From positions 1 through 64,000 of the forward strand of contig NZ_CP070979.1 of assembly GCF_018417535.1 (NCBI RefSeq): a stretch of 64,000 bases of DNA. The letters are read 5' to 3'. Below, in pieces: positions 46,918-55,035 of this stretch. A program made the position numbers and the translations under genes. This stretch comes from Burkholderia pyrrocinia. Its GTDB lineage: Bacteria > Pseudomonadota > Gammaproteobacteria > Burkholderiales > Burkholderiaceae. The notes below the pieces were generated by a model. That model worked only from the letters and a program-made list of their open reading frames with translations, was not told where the DNA came from and ran no database searches. The first letter of the stretch is position 1. Every line of letters begins with the position of its first letter.

Positions 46918-47302
46918 TGAATCGAACATGCTGCTGTTCAGAGCTGCCGTGACCGCCATTTATACGGAGGATGGCGTGCTGACCGTGGCCTTTGCTGACA
47001 GCACGTCGGCTGAACCGGAGAACTATTTGATCCTTCAGCAGGAGGTTCCGCGAGCCGAAACTGATGAATCGGACGATTACTATTTTGAGATCAGCGATCG
47101 ATCTATATCCGGCGAGGGCGGGTTTCAACGGGCTTATTTTGAGGGCGATGACCTGGTCATTCTCTTCGCGGAAGAGCTTGTGAGAAAGCATTCGAACCAA
47201 GGGCTAAGGATCATAGGTGTCAAATCAACGTGTGACGTGGTAGAACTGCGGACCGCTCTGCACGATGTATTCGATAAGACCAAGTGCTATTTTGACGCGT
47301 GA
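46910..47302 (+). CDS. Imm10-like immunity protein for the deaminase tip
   Basis: A 130-residue protein starting at GTG 46910 within the last codons of the deaminase frame, with GGAG upstream. The motifs [20 protein letters not shown] and [15 protein letters not shown] are those of the Imm10 family. It has no signal peptide, fitting cytoplasmic protection. An alternative ATG at 46928 would remove six residues. Confidence 0.72.
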   Translation: MGNESNMLLFRAAVTAIYTEDGVLTVAFADSTSAEPENYLILQQEVPRAETDESDDYYFEISDRSISGEGGFQRAYFEGDDLVILFAEELVRKHSNQGLRIIGVKSTCDVVELRTALHDVFDKTKCYFDA

Positions 47303-47384
47303 CCAAGAGCTGTAGGAGGTGAGCTTCTCAGCGCGCAACGGCTTCGCTGTAGATCGAGTCTAGTGGCGCCAAAGGAGCACGTAG

Positions 47385-47927
47385 ACGGGGCTGCACTATA
47401 ACCGGCATCGGTACTACGATCCGACGTCGGGACGGTTCATTAGCAAGGACCCGATCGGGCTGGCCGGTGGCATCAACGTCTACGCGTATGCGCCCAACCG
47501 GGTCACGTGGACTGATCCGCTTGGCCTTCGTAAGCGCGCGGGATGTCCCGGCAAGTTTCATTCGTTCCACGACTTCGATGTACCGGACGAGAAGCTGTTC
47601 GCTAGCGATGGTGTGCAGTTCCGACTAGCTAACAAGGCCTTGATTGAGCGAATGAACACTGACCCGGGTCTCCGTCAAGATATCCTCTCGCGCAATCCGG
47701 CACTTCTCGAATGGTCGAAGAAACCCAACGACCTTGGGAGCAGCCCGCCGGGGATGACGTGGCACCATAACGACGAGGTTGGTAGATTGAATTTGGTAGA
47801 CCGAGGCGATCATGCCGACAATCACGGCATCTACCATCCAGATGGCACAGGTGGCCGGGACAAGTGGGGCGGAGGGCTTCCCGGTCGGAAAGGAAAATTG
47901 GACGCTGCTACAGGATGTCCATTATGA
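47385..47927 (+). pseudogene. Displaced Rhs tip 6 with WHH-type HNH nuclease toxin (no start codon)
   Basis: A frame open directly after TAG 47382-47384, without a start codon. About 45 residues of Rhs core ([21 protein letters not shown] ... DPLGL) lead into a toxin of about 135 residues. Its C-terminal part, MTWHHNDEVGRLNLVDRGDH, followed by ADNHGIYHPDGTGGRDKWGGG, is the HNH/endonuclease VII pattern with conserved WHH. The predicted activity is DNA cleavage. The stop codon overlaps the immunity start (ATGA at 47924). An internal ATG at 47613 could express only the toxin domain; there is no clear ribosome site. Confidence 0.8.
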
Positions 47928-48274
47928 GCAACTTCGTTGTGAACGCGTTTTATAAGATCGAGGATTTAGTCTGTCTGGTCAAAGACAAGAAAGATCGGGA
48001 CGCCATCTACATGATTTACGTCCAGAAGGATGTGGATGATTTACTGCCCGGCATGGAGGTTTACGTCGGTGATGTGCCAGATTTCGATGAAGACGACAAC
48101 GAGGTGTTCCCGGAGTCCGTGACAACGTTGGGGCTTGAGCGTGGCTATATGCGAGAGCAGTTCCAAGACGTCATCGATCTGGCATACAAGCAGAAGCCAG
48201 CCGCTTCGACGGAAGAGGTTATTCGCTGCCTCAATCACTATGCGCGGTTCGACGATTTCTTAGATCTGCACTGA
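47924..48274 (+). CDS. Immunity protein for tip 6 (DUF7716-like)
   Basis: A 116-residue acidic protein with its ATG overlapping the WHH toxin stop. The segments YQ-type MIYVQKDVDDLLPGMEVYVG, then REQFQDVIDLAYKQKPAAS, and EVIRCLNHY resemble a family (DUF7716-like) repeatedly found behind nuclease toxins. The family name is from memory. It is followed by a GC hairpin terminator at 48293. Confidence 0.7.
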   Translation: MSNFVVNAFYKIEDLVCLVKDKKDRDAIYMIYVQKDVDDLLPGMEVYVGDVPDFDEDDNEVFPESVTTLGLERGYMREQFQDVIDLAYKQKPAASTEEVIRCLNHYARFDDFLDLH

Positions 48275-48292
48275 TTGATGAGCAGGGAACCG

Positions 48293-48313
48293 AACCCGGC
48301 CGAGCGCCGGGTT
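48293..48313 (+). terminator. Hairpin after the last immunity gene
   Basis: A 7-bp stem AACCCGG/CCGGGTT with a CCGAGCG loop followed by TGTTGCTT. A shorter version with the same loop (CCGG-CCGAGCG-CCGG, 46197-46211) follows the immunity gene of tip 4. From 48314 to 48494 no gene is evident. Confidence 0.6.
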
Positions 48314-48494
48314 TGTTGCTTCCGGAACGTTGATCTGCGAGATCGCGCTGGAGATCCGCCGGGCAGGTTTCAAAGGGCCTGTCCTTTTGGCACGATATGG
48401 AACGTGGGGATTGCGTAGGAAATTTCCGCTTACATACCGGGGATGGCGCAAATTGGTACGATCAACGCCGCAGATTTCAGCGTACAGGAATTTC

Positions 48495-49001
48495 ATGAAA
48501 ACAACGAACACGATGGTGCTGTTTTGGCGCACTGCAGAAATCTATTCGAACTGGCATCCGGCAGCTTTTGCCGATGCCGGCATCAAATTTTCGAACAGCG
48601 AGCAGTACATGATGTGGCGCAAGGCCGCGCTGTTCGGCGACCAGCAGAGTGCGGCGGCGATGCTGTCGGTCAGCGACCCGAAGAAACTCAAGGATATGGG
48701 CCGTGCGGTGAAGGGCTATCAGGAAGAAGTCTGGGAACGCGAGCGCGTCGACGTCATGATTCGTGGTTGCTATCTGAAATTCTCGCAGAACCCCGCGATG
48801 CGAGACGAACTGCTCGCGACCGGCGATCGTCTTCTCGTCGAGGCGAGCCCTTACGACACCATCTGGGGTATCGGTCTGGATGAAGGTGACCCGCGAGCAC
48901 TGGATCAGGGGCAGTGGCGTGGGCGAAACCTTCTTGGTCACGCGCTCATGCAGGTGCGGCAAATGCTTCGCAACGAAATTGAAAAATCGGCGACAGCATG
49001 A
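48495..49001 (+). CDS. NADAR-family ADP-ribose/N-glycoside hydrolase
   Basis: A 168-residue protein starting at ATG 48495 after AGGA. It spans the whole NADAR (YbiA-like) domain: FSNSEQYMMWRKAALFGD, then KLKDMGRAVKGY, W (of EEVWERERV), KFSQNPAMRDELLATGDRLL, EASPYDTIWGIGLDEG and NLLGHALMQVR. NADAR proteins hydrolyse N-glycosidic bonds; YbiA acts on riboflavin intermediates, and others remove ADP-ribose from guanine in nucleic acids, countering DarT-like toxins. Placed directly after five immunity genes, it could be a further protective gene, but the link is positional. It converges with the TelA operon. Confidence 0.9.
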   Translation: MKTTNTMVLFWRTAEIYSNWHPAAFADAGIKFSNSEQYMMWRKAALFGDQQSAAAMLSVSDPKKLKDMGRAVKGYQEEVWERERVDVMIRGCYLKFSQNPAMRDELLATGDRLLVEASPYDTIWGIGLDEGDPRALDQGQWRGRNLLGHALMQVRQMLRNEIEKSATA

Positions 49002-49092
49002 CTGTGCATTTCGTCAAGCGTTGACCGGTCGCTACGAGAGCGCTACGAACGAATTCGACGATGTAATCGGATCGGGGGTATGCTGGTTCCGC

Positions 49093-49962
49093 TCAGCCAT
49101 GCCTAGGCTGGGCCGCCAGCGCTGCCGGCAGCACGACGTTCATCAGGTGATCGGCACGCGACAGCAGATCGGTCACGCGCTCGTCGAGCCCGCGCAGTTG
49201 CGCGGGTTGCATCCGGATCTGCTGGACGGCCTGCCCGACGATGTTGCGTCGATCGAACAGCGTGCGCTCGACGCCCGCGTCGTCCGGCACGCGCACGACG
49301 TCCGCCACCGCGCTCAGCGCCGCGAGTACGACCACGAGGTTCTCTTCCGCATGGCGGACCTTCGCGGCAAGCTCCTCGGTGCGGCGCGGGAAGAAGCCGA
49401 GCGACTGCTTGAGCGCGCCGAGCGCCGCACGGTAGTCGACATGGCCCGACGCCGCGCCGAACCAGCGTTCGAACATGCCGGCCTTGCGCGTCGCCTGCGC
49501 GAGCATGCCGGCCATCATGTCGGCCGCGCCGAGTTCGTTGAATTCGCGGGTCGTCGCCGCGACGGCTTCGACGAGGTTGCCCGCCGTCTCCAGCGCGCCG
49601 TCGCCGATCGTCGCGACCGTCGCGAGCTTGAGCGGCACCAGTTGCCGGATGTGCCGCTCGATGCGCGGCGCGTAGTCGGGATAGAGATTCGGGAAGCTGG
49701 CCTGCGCGGCGCGGAAGCACGATTCGAGCAGCGGGTGGTTCGATTCGCCGAACAGCGCGCGGCCGACCGCATCGGCGGGCGCTGTGCGCATGGCCTGGTC
49801 GACCGCCGGCCCGAAGTCGAGCGCCTGCGGCGCCGGCCGGTCGGGCGCGCGTGCAGCCGGCGCACCGGCCGCGGGCGGCGCGTCGAACGCAAGACGCCCG
49901 GGCGTGCGCTCGGGCGTCGTATCGAATTCGAGCCGCTTCGGCTCGTCGGACGGATTCGTCAT
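49093..49962 (-). CDS. Uncharacterised last gene of the TelA/TerD operon
   Basis: A 289-residue protein; start ATG 49962 (MTNPSDEPKRLEFDTTPE) is preferred over upstream in-frame codons because CAGGAT precedes it. The N-terminal 60 residues are Pro/Ala-rich and disordered. The rest is helical, with FGESNHPLLESCFRAAQASFPNLYPDY and many leucines, and has no membrane segment. It is the promoter-distal gene of the minus-strand operon TelA-vWA-DUF475-TerD. A cytoplasmic partner of these stress proteins is likely. The family is not recognised. Confidence 0.75.
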   Translation of the reverse strand: MTNPSDEPKRLEFDTTPERTPGRLAFDAPPAAGAPAARAPDRPAPQALDFGPAVDQAMRTAPADAVGRALFGESNHPLLESCFRAAQASFPNLYPDYAPRIERHIRQLVPLKLATVATIGDGALETAGNLVEAVAATTREFNELGAADMMAGMLAQATRKAGMFERWFGAASGHVDYRAALGALKQSLGFFPRRTEELAAKVRHAEENLVVVLAALSAVADVVRVPDDAGVERTLFDRRNIVGQAVQQIRMQPAQLRGLDERVTDLLSRADHLMNVVLPAALAAQPRHG

Positions 49963-50013
49963 CGCTGCATCCTGCCCGGCGCGGCGGTTTCCCGTACGCC
50001 GGGCTGCCGCCAA

Positions 50014-50670
50014 TCAGACCGCGCCGCCGTACGCGCGCACGAAGTCGCCGAGGCCACGGTTGTAGCCGGCACCGACCGCCTTGAACATGAAGTGGCCGTC
50101 GCGGCGATAGAAGCTGCCGACCTGCACCGACGTCTCCATCGAGAAGTCTTCCTCGAGCGCGTACTTCGCGATCACCGTGCCCGACACCTCGTCGGCAATC
50201 TGGATGTAGCTGTTGCGAACCTGCCCGAAATTCTGGCGGCGCGCTTCGGCTTGGTCGATCGTCACGACCACCGAGATTTCCTCGACGTCGGCCGCGAGCT
50301 TCGTCACGTCGATGAAGATCACCTCGTCGTCACCGTCGCCGCTGCCCGTACGGTTGTCGCCGCTATGCACGACGCCCATGCACTTCGACGCCGGCATCCC
50401 GCGCTTCGGGAAATCGTCGCCCGGCTGGATGAAGGTTTCCTTGCGGTCCATCGTACGCACTTCGCTGTTGTAGAACACGAAGTGCTGATCGGAGATCAGC
50501 TTCGGATTGGTCTGCGCATCGTACTTGCACAGGAACACCGACACGTCGAGATCGAAATCCGTGCCCGTGTCCGTCGCGTTCGCGTCCCAACCGAGACCGA
50601 TGCGGAATTTCTGCGTGCCGGGCGCTTCCTTCGACAGGTTGACGCGACCGCCTTTCGACAAATTGATCAT
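50014..50670 (-). CDS. terD: TerD-family calcium-binding stress protein
   Basis: A 218-residue protein starting at ATG 50670 (MINLSKGGRVNLSKE), preceded by AGAAGAGG at good spacing. It shows the TerD domain: FRIGLGWDANATDTGTDFDL, DVSVFL, VVHSGDNRTGSGDGDDEVIF, IDVTKL and a C-terminal KAVGAGY. The acidic loops bind calcium in characterised TerD proteins. TerD proteins belong to the tellurite/phage/colicin-resistance stress complex together with TerC-like membrane proteins, vWA proteins and TelA, all encoded in this operon. Confidence 0.92.
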   Translation of the reverse strand: MINLSKGGRVNLSKEAPGTQKFRIGLGWDANATDTGTDFDLDVSVFLCKYDAQTNPKLISDQHFVFYNSEVRTMDRKETFIQPGDDFPKRGMPASKCMGVVHSGDNRTGSGDGDDEVIFIDVTKLAADVEEISVVVTIDQAEARRQNFGQVRNSYIQIADEVSGTVIAKYALEEDFSMETSVQVGSFYRRDGHFMFKAVGAGYNRGLGDFVRAYGGAV

Positions 50671-50770
50671 CTGAACCTCTTCTGCTGGAACCGCCGTTGC
50701 GCCGGCGGCAATGCCGGGCCGCACGGTGCGGCCCCTCGTTGATGGTTTCCGTGCCACGCGTGACGCGCGG

Positions 50771-51787
50771 TTATTCGCCCGCCACCGCAGTCCGGTCTTC
50801 CTTGCGCTGAACGACGATCGACGACCACACGGCCGCGGCGATCATCGCCGCGCCGATCAGGCCCGTGACGACTTCGGGCACATCGAACTTCACGCCGAGG
50901 AACATGATCGTTGCGAGCGCACCAATCGCCCAGAACGCGCCGTGTTCGAGATAACGGTACTGCGCGAGCGTGCCCTTCTTCAGCAGCACGAGCGTCATCT
51001 CCCGGATGTAGGCCGCGCCGACGCCGAGGCCAAGCGCGATCAGGAAGATGTTGTTCGACAGCGCGAACGCACCGATCACGCCGTCGAAGCTGAACGACGA
51101 ATCGAGCACTTCGAGATACATGAACCCCGCGACGCCTTCGCGCACCACGCGCGTGCCCGTCTCCTCGCCGCCGACCAGGTCGCCCACGCCGTGCGCGATC
51201 ACGAAACCGATCACGCCGAATGCGCCTGCGAGCAGGAAGCTGACCTGCTCGGCCGCCGGCACATGGAACGACGCGACGATCACGATCGCGAGCGTCAGCG
51301 CCACCTCCAGCGCCGTGATGCGGCCGAGATGGCGCATCGGGCCTTCGAGGAAGCCGATCCAGTGCTCGTCCTTCTCGGTGTCGAGCATGAACTTGAAGAA
51401 CACCATCAGCAGGAACGCGCCGCCGAACGCCGACACCTCGTGATGCGCGGACGTCAGCACCGCCGCGTACTTCTCCGGCGATTCGACCGCGAGCGTCAGC
51501 GCGTCCCACAGGCCGATGTGGCCGATCACCGCGACGATCAGCAGCGGGAACACGAGCCGCATGCCGAACACGGCAACCGGCAGGCCGAACACCATGAAGC
51601 GGTTGCGCCACTTCTCCGACCAGTTCTTGAGCACCGATGCGTTGACGACCGCGTTGTCCAGCGACAGCGAAATTTCGAGCACACACAGGACCGCGACGAT
51701 CAGCATGTCCTTCACGCCGCCGAGGAGATAGGCCGCGACCAGCGCGAGCACCGTGAGCGACAGCGGGATCTTGAAATCTTTCAACAT
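50771..51787 (-). CDS. DUF475/TerC-like integral membrane protein
   Basis: A 338-residue protein with about nine hydrophobic helices. The conserved acidic pairs within membrane helices, LEISLSLDNAVVNASVL and FSFDGVIGAFALSNN, are the TerC/DUF475 hallmarks and suggest metal-ion binding or transport (related Alx/MntP-type proteins handle manganese). It lies in the operon between the vWA and TerD genes. It starts at ATG 51787; 43 bp separate it from the vWA gene. Inner-membrane location is inferred from the helices. Confidence 0.9.
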   Translation of the reverse strand: MLKDFKIPLSLTVLALVAAYLLGGVKDMLIVAVLCVLEISLSLDNAVVNASVLKNWSEKWRNRFMVFGLPVAVFGMRLVFPLLIVAVIGHIGLWDALTLAVESPEKYAAVLTSAHHEVSAFGGAFLLMVFFKFMLDTEKDEHWIGFLEGPMRHLGRITALEVALTLAIVIVASFHVPAAEQVSFLLAGAFGVIGFVIAHGVGDLVGGEETGTRVVREGVAGFMYLEVLDSSFSFDGVIGAFALSNNIFLIALGLGVGAAYIREMTLVLLKKGTLAQYRYLEHGAFWAIGALATIMFLGVKFDVPEVVTGLIGAAMIAAAVWSSIVVQRKEDRTAVAGE

Positions 51788-51830
51788 GATGGGGTAATCG
51801 AGTTCTGAAAAATGAGCGTGCGGGCCGCGC

Positions 51831-52577
51831 TTACTTCGCGCGCACCCAGTCGCAGAATTCCTGCGTGATCAACTGTTCGTAGATCTGTTCGTCGCTGACG
51901 TCGAGCGATTCGAGATGCAGGAAGCCGACGTTCGGCATCTCGTCCGCGACTTCCGCGAGGAAGCCGAATTCGCTCGGATCGCCGACGCCGACGAGCGACC
52001 AGTACAGCGGGAAGTGCTGCGACTCGGCCAGCAACTGGCGCACGCGCTTGCGGTCGTTCTTCGGGTTCTGGCCGTCGGTGACGAACAGCACCCATGCGGG
52101 CAGATGGCCGTTCGCCGGCGCGGATGCGGCCGGCGCGGGCGTTTCGTCCGCGCCGCCGAACAGCCGGCTCAGGAAGCCGCGCTTTTCCTCGCGCTTCGGC
52201 GCCGGCTCCGGCGCGCGGAAGAAGAAGTCGACGATGTCGTTCATCACCGGCGCGTACTGCGTGCCGCCCCACTTGTCGATCCGCGCTTCGAGCACGTAGT
52301 CGGAGATGTACGAACCGTAGTTGTCCGGCGTCGCGGTCGGCAGGCGGTCGTAGCCTTCGGTGAAGGTCCACGTGTCGACTTCGCCGTTGTCGTCGAACTT
52401 CAGTGCAATGCCGAGGATCCGGTCGTGCGTCTCCTGGATCACGCCCGACTGGTAAAGCGGCTTCGCGGAGCCCGAGATGTCGAGCGCCGCGCCGACGCGC
52501 ACGACGGGCGGCTTCAGGATCTGGCGTTTTTCGAGGACGATCGCGACCTTCGCCGCGCGTTTCTCAAGCGTAATCAT
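51831..52577 (-). CDS. vWA-domain protein of the tellurite-type operon (TerF/TerY-like)
   Basis: A 248-residue protein with a von Willebrand A fold. The metal-ion adhesion site starts with DISGSAKPLY (DxSxS), a threonine lies near WGGTQYAPVM, and an aspartate in LFVTDGQN completes the MIDAS. A poly-Ala/Pro insertion (about residues 125-160) interrupts the domain. It overlaps none of its neighbours but is 10 bp from TelA, clearly in the same operon. Such vWA proteins assemble with TerD and TerC-like proteins. Cytoplasmic location is inferred. Confidence 0.88.
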   Translation of the reverse strand: MITLEKRAAKVAIVLEKRQILKPPVVRVGAALDISGSAKPLYQSGVIQETHDRILGIALKFDDNGEVDTWTFTEGYDRLPTATPDNYGSYISDYVLEARIDKWGGTQYAPVMNDIVDFFFRAPEPAPKREEKRGFLSRLFGGADETPAPAASAPANGHLPAWVLFVTDGQNPKNDRKRVRQLLAESQHFPLYWSLVGVGDPSEFGFLAEVADEMPNVGFLHLESLDVSDEQIYEQLITQEFCDWVRAK

Positions 52578-52587
52578 GCGGTGTTCC

Positions 52588-53655
52588 TCAATGGTGCTTC
52601 GGAGCGAATCGGGTGATCAGGTCCTGTTCGAGCTGGCGCAGGCGCGGTGCGTCCTGCTCGCGCTGGCGCTTGCCGTCGGCGATGATCTGCGTGATGTCGT
52701 CGAACGCGCCGAACAACTGCTGCTGCGCATATTCGAACGTGTCGGTCGAGATCACCGGGCGCTGGCCGAGCTTCGCGACTTCCTGCGCGTTCTGGCGATT
52801 CAGGTCGGCCTGCGCGCGGATCGCCTCGTCGGCCGCGTCGTACGTCGCGTTCGCGAGCGCCGCCGCGCGCTTCGTGCTGAGCTGCTCGAGGTAGAGCGCG
52901 AACGCGTTGGTCCACGCGGGGATCAGCACGGTCTTGATCGTCATGAATTTCGACGTCAGCGTGCGTTTCTGGTCCTGCTCCATCCGGATCTGCGGCGCGA
53001 GCTGCTTCGACATCAGCATCGCGCGGTCGAGGTCGTCGAGCTTGCTCTCGAGCGCGTCGACCTTGCGCTTCACGTCGAGCAGGCGCTGCGCGCCGAACGC
53101 GTCGTCCGGCTGCTGCTGGCCGGCCGCGAGATGCGCGCGCAGCGTCGCGAGCGCCGTTTCGCCGTGCGCCTTCGACTGCGCGAGCGCTTGGTGCAGCGCG
53201 TAGTTGTCGTTGTACATCCGCTCGAGCTCGTCGATGCCGGCCTTCTGGCGCTGCGCATGGTTTTCCAGCTCGACGACGAGCGTGTCCATCCGCTTGCTCA
53301 CCGACTCGTACTGCGACAGCAGCTTCTCCTTGGTCGAGCGGAACAGCCGTGTGACCTGCGTGAGCAGCCCGCCCTTGTCGACGCCGCGCGGGTCGAGCCC
53401 CTTCGCGGTTGCAATCAGTTCGTTGAGCTTGTCGCCGAACTGGTCGGCATCCGACGCGCGGACGCTGGCGAGAATCTGCTGGGAGAAGGCGGCGATGCGG
53501 GTACTTTGGGCCGCGCCGAGTAGGTCGATTTCCACAATGGAGATCGGATGCGCCGCCGGCGCGAATCCGGTTGATGCAATGGCGGGCAGGGAAGGTGAGA
53601 TCGAAGAGTGATCGTTGACCGTGTCAGGCTTCTTTTCGTCGAATAAGGGTTTCAT
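52588..53655 (-). CDS. telA: Toxic anion resistance protein (TelA/KlaA family)
   Basis: A 355-residue protein; ATG 53655 (MKPLFDEKKPD) is the best start, although an AAAGGA lies 17 bp upstream. The TelA family is coiled-coil-rich and cytoplasmic; here coiled coils are seen around MDTLVVELENHAQRQKAGID and VKRKVDALESKLDDLDRAML. The conserved C-terminal TelA region is KTVLIPAWTNAFALYLEQ and VFEYAQ-like DTFEYAQQQLFGAFDDI. It is the first gene of the minus-strand operon. A TGACA repeat lies 150 bp upstream in the same orientation, plus a separate TTGACG-N17-TTATTG promoter closer in. Confidence 0.9.
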   Translation of the reverse strand: MKPLFDEKKPDTVNDHSSISPSLPAIASTGFAPAAHPISIVEIDLLGAAQSTRIAAFSQQILASVRASDADQFGDKLNELIATAKGLDPRGVDKGGLLTQVTRLFRSTKEKLLSQYESVSKRMDTLVVELENHAQRQKAGIDELERMYNDNYALHQALAQSKAHGETALATLRAHLAAGQQQPDDAFGAQRLLDVKRKVDALESKLDDLDRAMLMSKQLAPQIRMEQDQKRTLTSKFMTIKTVLIPAWTNAFALYLEQLSTKRAAALANATYDAADEAIRAQADLNRQNAQEVAKLGQRPVISTDTFEYAQQQLFGAFDDITQIIADGKRQREQDAPRLRQLEQDLITRFAPKHH

Positions 53656-53804
53656 GTGTTTCTGACACGGTTCCTTTGGTATCGCACGTTGATGTGTGTG
53701 AATGGCCGGCACCCACGATTTTCGGACTGCGCGACAACGGTCGCGCGACGATTTGACAATAAGCGTGCTGATTACGCTGCGTCAAGCAAGGTGACCGATC
53801 GAAA

Positions 53805-53819
53805 TGTCAGGGTATGTCA
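53805..53819 (-). promoter_or_regulatory. TGACA direct repeat upstream of the TelA operon
   Basis: On the minus strand TGACA-TACCC-TGACA (53819 to 53805). Unlike the other copies, no TANNNT box lies 20-21 bp downstream. A sigma70-like TTGACG-N17-TTATTG promoter sits further down at about 53753-53781. The repeat could still be an upstream activator site, or be inactive. Confidence 0.4.
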
Positions 53820-53895
53820 GGCCCGCATCGTTCGTTATTCGGAAGGTTTCGTAAAAATAGAATGGTGCCGGGCGAACTGATCCATGCTTTTCCCA

Positions 53896-53936
53896 TGACA
53901 CTCTCTGACACTGCTGCGACGAAGGTAAATTAACGT
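53896..53936 (+). promoter_or_regulatory. TGACA direct-repeat promoter element upstream of a truncated secreted gene
   Basis: TGACA 53896-53900, CTCTC, TGACA 53906-53910, then 20 bp to TAACGT (53931-53936). It points away from the TelA operon toward the short secreted frame at 54003. Confidence 0.5.
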
Positions 53937-54002
53937 AACCATCGAGGCTATCTGCGTACAGGAACGATTCTCTGCGGACGCAAAGGCATGCGGTCGCGCA
54001 TC

Positions 54003-54215
54003 ATGAACAATTTTTTCAATCTGTTGACGAATTGCGCAATGAAGCGCTTTCGTATCGTCATCCTTATGTGGGCGATTTTATTGAGCCGTATGGCATGGGC
54101 TGCGGACACCATGCAGTTTGGGCTTGACCCTGCCTCGATTCCACGGACAGCAAGAAGTTTGATAGCAAGCGTGAGGCCGGTAAGCGAGCCGCCGACGATG
54201 ATGATTCGCGCGTGA
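54003..54215 (+). pseudogene. Short secreted-protein remnant
   Basis: Seventy codons from ATG 54003 (or 54039) contain a good signal peptide (MKRFRIVILMWAILLSRMAWA followed by ADTMQ, the first 21 residues forming the export signal). After about 15 mature residues the frame runs into sequence that is antisense to a flavoprotein fragment. It is the beginning of an exported-protein gene cut by rearrangement, still behind a TGACA promoter. Confidence 0.45.
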
Positions 54216-54226
54216 GGTGCATTCAC
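54128..54226 (-). pseudogene. N-terminal fragment of an FAD-dependent oxidoreductase
   Basis: From GTG 54226 the minus strand reads NAPHARIIIVGGSLTGLTLAI, the FAD-binding glycine motif (GGSLTG) of monooxygenases, and then ends after about 33 codons. The remainder of the gene is missing, replaced by the secreted-protein remnant. From 54227 to 54377 nothing is seen. Confidence 0.5.
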
Positions 54227-54377
54227 GACGGCACCTCATGAGATTTTTCTGCCGAGGGCCGTAAGCGAACTCGTCGAGAGGAAGAATTCTTTGGATAGGG
54301 AACGAACCCGAGCATGGGCTGCGGGACTCGTTCTATCGCGCGACTACGGCTGCGGTCGCCAGGGTGGGGCTCGGGCG

Positions 54378-54983
54378 TCAGGAAATGCTTGCGCCGAGGG
54401 CCGGAAAGACATCGCTGAACAACAACCCGATCAACTGTTGCCCAGCAGGTGTGGACCAGTCTTGTGCGATCTCCGCCATGAGCGTATTGGTAGCAGTGAG
54501 CACAACACCTGCGTCATGCATCCGCTGCCGCGAAAACTCTTCGGAAAGATCGCTGGGCGAGCCCGACGCGTCCATCACAGCCTGAACGTTGAAGCCTTCG
54601 AGCGCAGCATCGATCGACGGGAAGATCAGGCAGACATCGGTGGTAACACCCGCCATGATCAGGTTCTTCCGCCCGGTGGCGAGCACGGCATCGCGGAAGT
54701 CCGGGTAGGCCCAGGCATTCACCACGCCGGGGCGCTTGATCCGGGCCGCGTGCTCCTGCGGCAGGATTTGGGCGATCTCCGGAAGAATCGGACCTTGGGC
54801 ATGGTCTTCCTGGCTCGACGTAATGACGACGGGCAGGTTCAGGATCTTCGCCATCTTGGCCAGCGCGATCGACTGCTTGACTGCCAGTTCGTGATCGATA
54901 TTCTTGATCAGCTTCATCGTGCCAACCTGATGGTCGATGAGCAGCAAGGCGCTATTTTCGGCCGTGAATCGTTCAACCTTCAT
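54378..54983 (-). CDS. Isochorismatase-like cysteine hydrolase
   Basis: A 201-residue protein starting at ATG 54983 after AAGGAG. The catalytic triad of the family is visible: Asp in ALLLIDHQVG, Lys in RIKRPGVVNAW, and Cys in MAGVTTDVCLIF. Similarity to YcaC-type hydrolases is suggested by the TTDVC and the DASGSPSDLSEE segment. The natural substrate of such proteins is usually unknown. It lies 52 bp after the pirin gene and belongs to the three-gene cluster with pirin and an Old Yellow Enzyme. Confidence 0.9.
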   Translation of the reverse strand: MKVERFTAENSALLLIDHQVGTMKLIKNIDHELAVKQSIALAKMAKILNLPVVITSSQEDHAQGPILPEIAQILPQEHAARIKRPGVVNAWAYPDFRDAVLATGRKNLIMAGVTTDVCLIFPSIDAALEGFNVQAVMDASGSPSDLSEEFSRQRMHDAGVVLTATNTLMAEIAQDWSTPAGQQLIGLLFSDVFPALGASIS

Positions 54984-55035
54984 TAAGACTCCTTCATTTT
55001 TGATAGGGCATAAACCCTGGAAGTTTGGGCAGCTC

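Noticed and set aside
48880..50742. A 620-codon plus-strand frame across the TerD region
   Set aside because: His/Arg-rich antisense shadow of the terD operon genes, which have clear domains on the minus strand.
53948..54226. A full 92-codon minus-strand gene for an oxidoreductase
   Set aside because: Only the first about 33 residues resemble an FAD-binding protein; the rest is antisense to a signal peptide sequence, so it is a fragment.
54291..54986. A 231-codon plus-strand frame opposite the isochorismatase gene
   Set aside because: Antisense shadow; the minus-strand protein has intact catalytic residues and a ribosome site.
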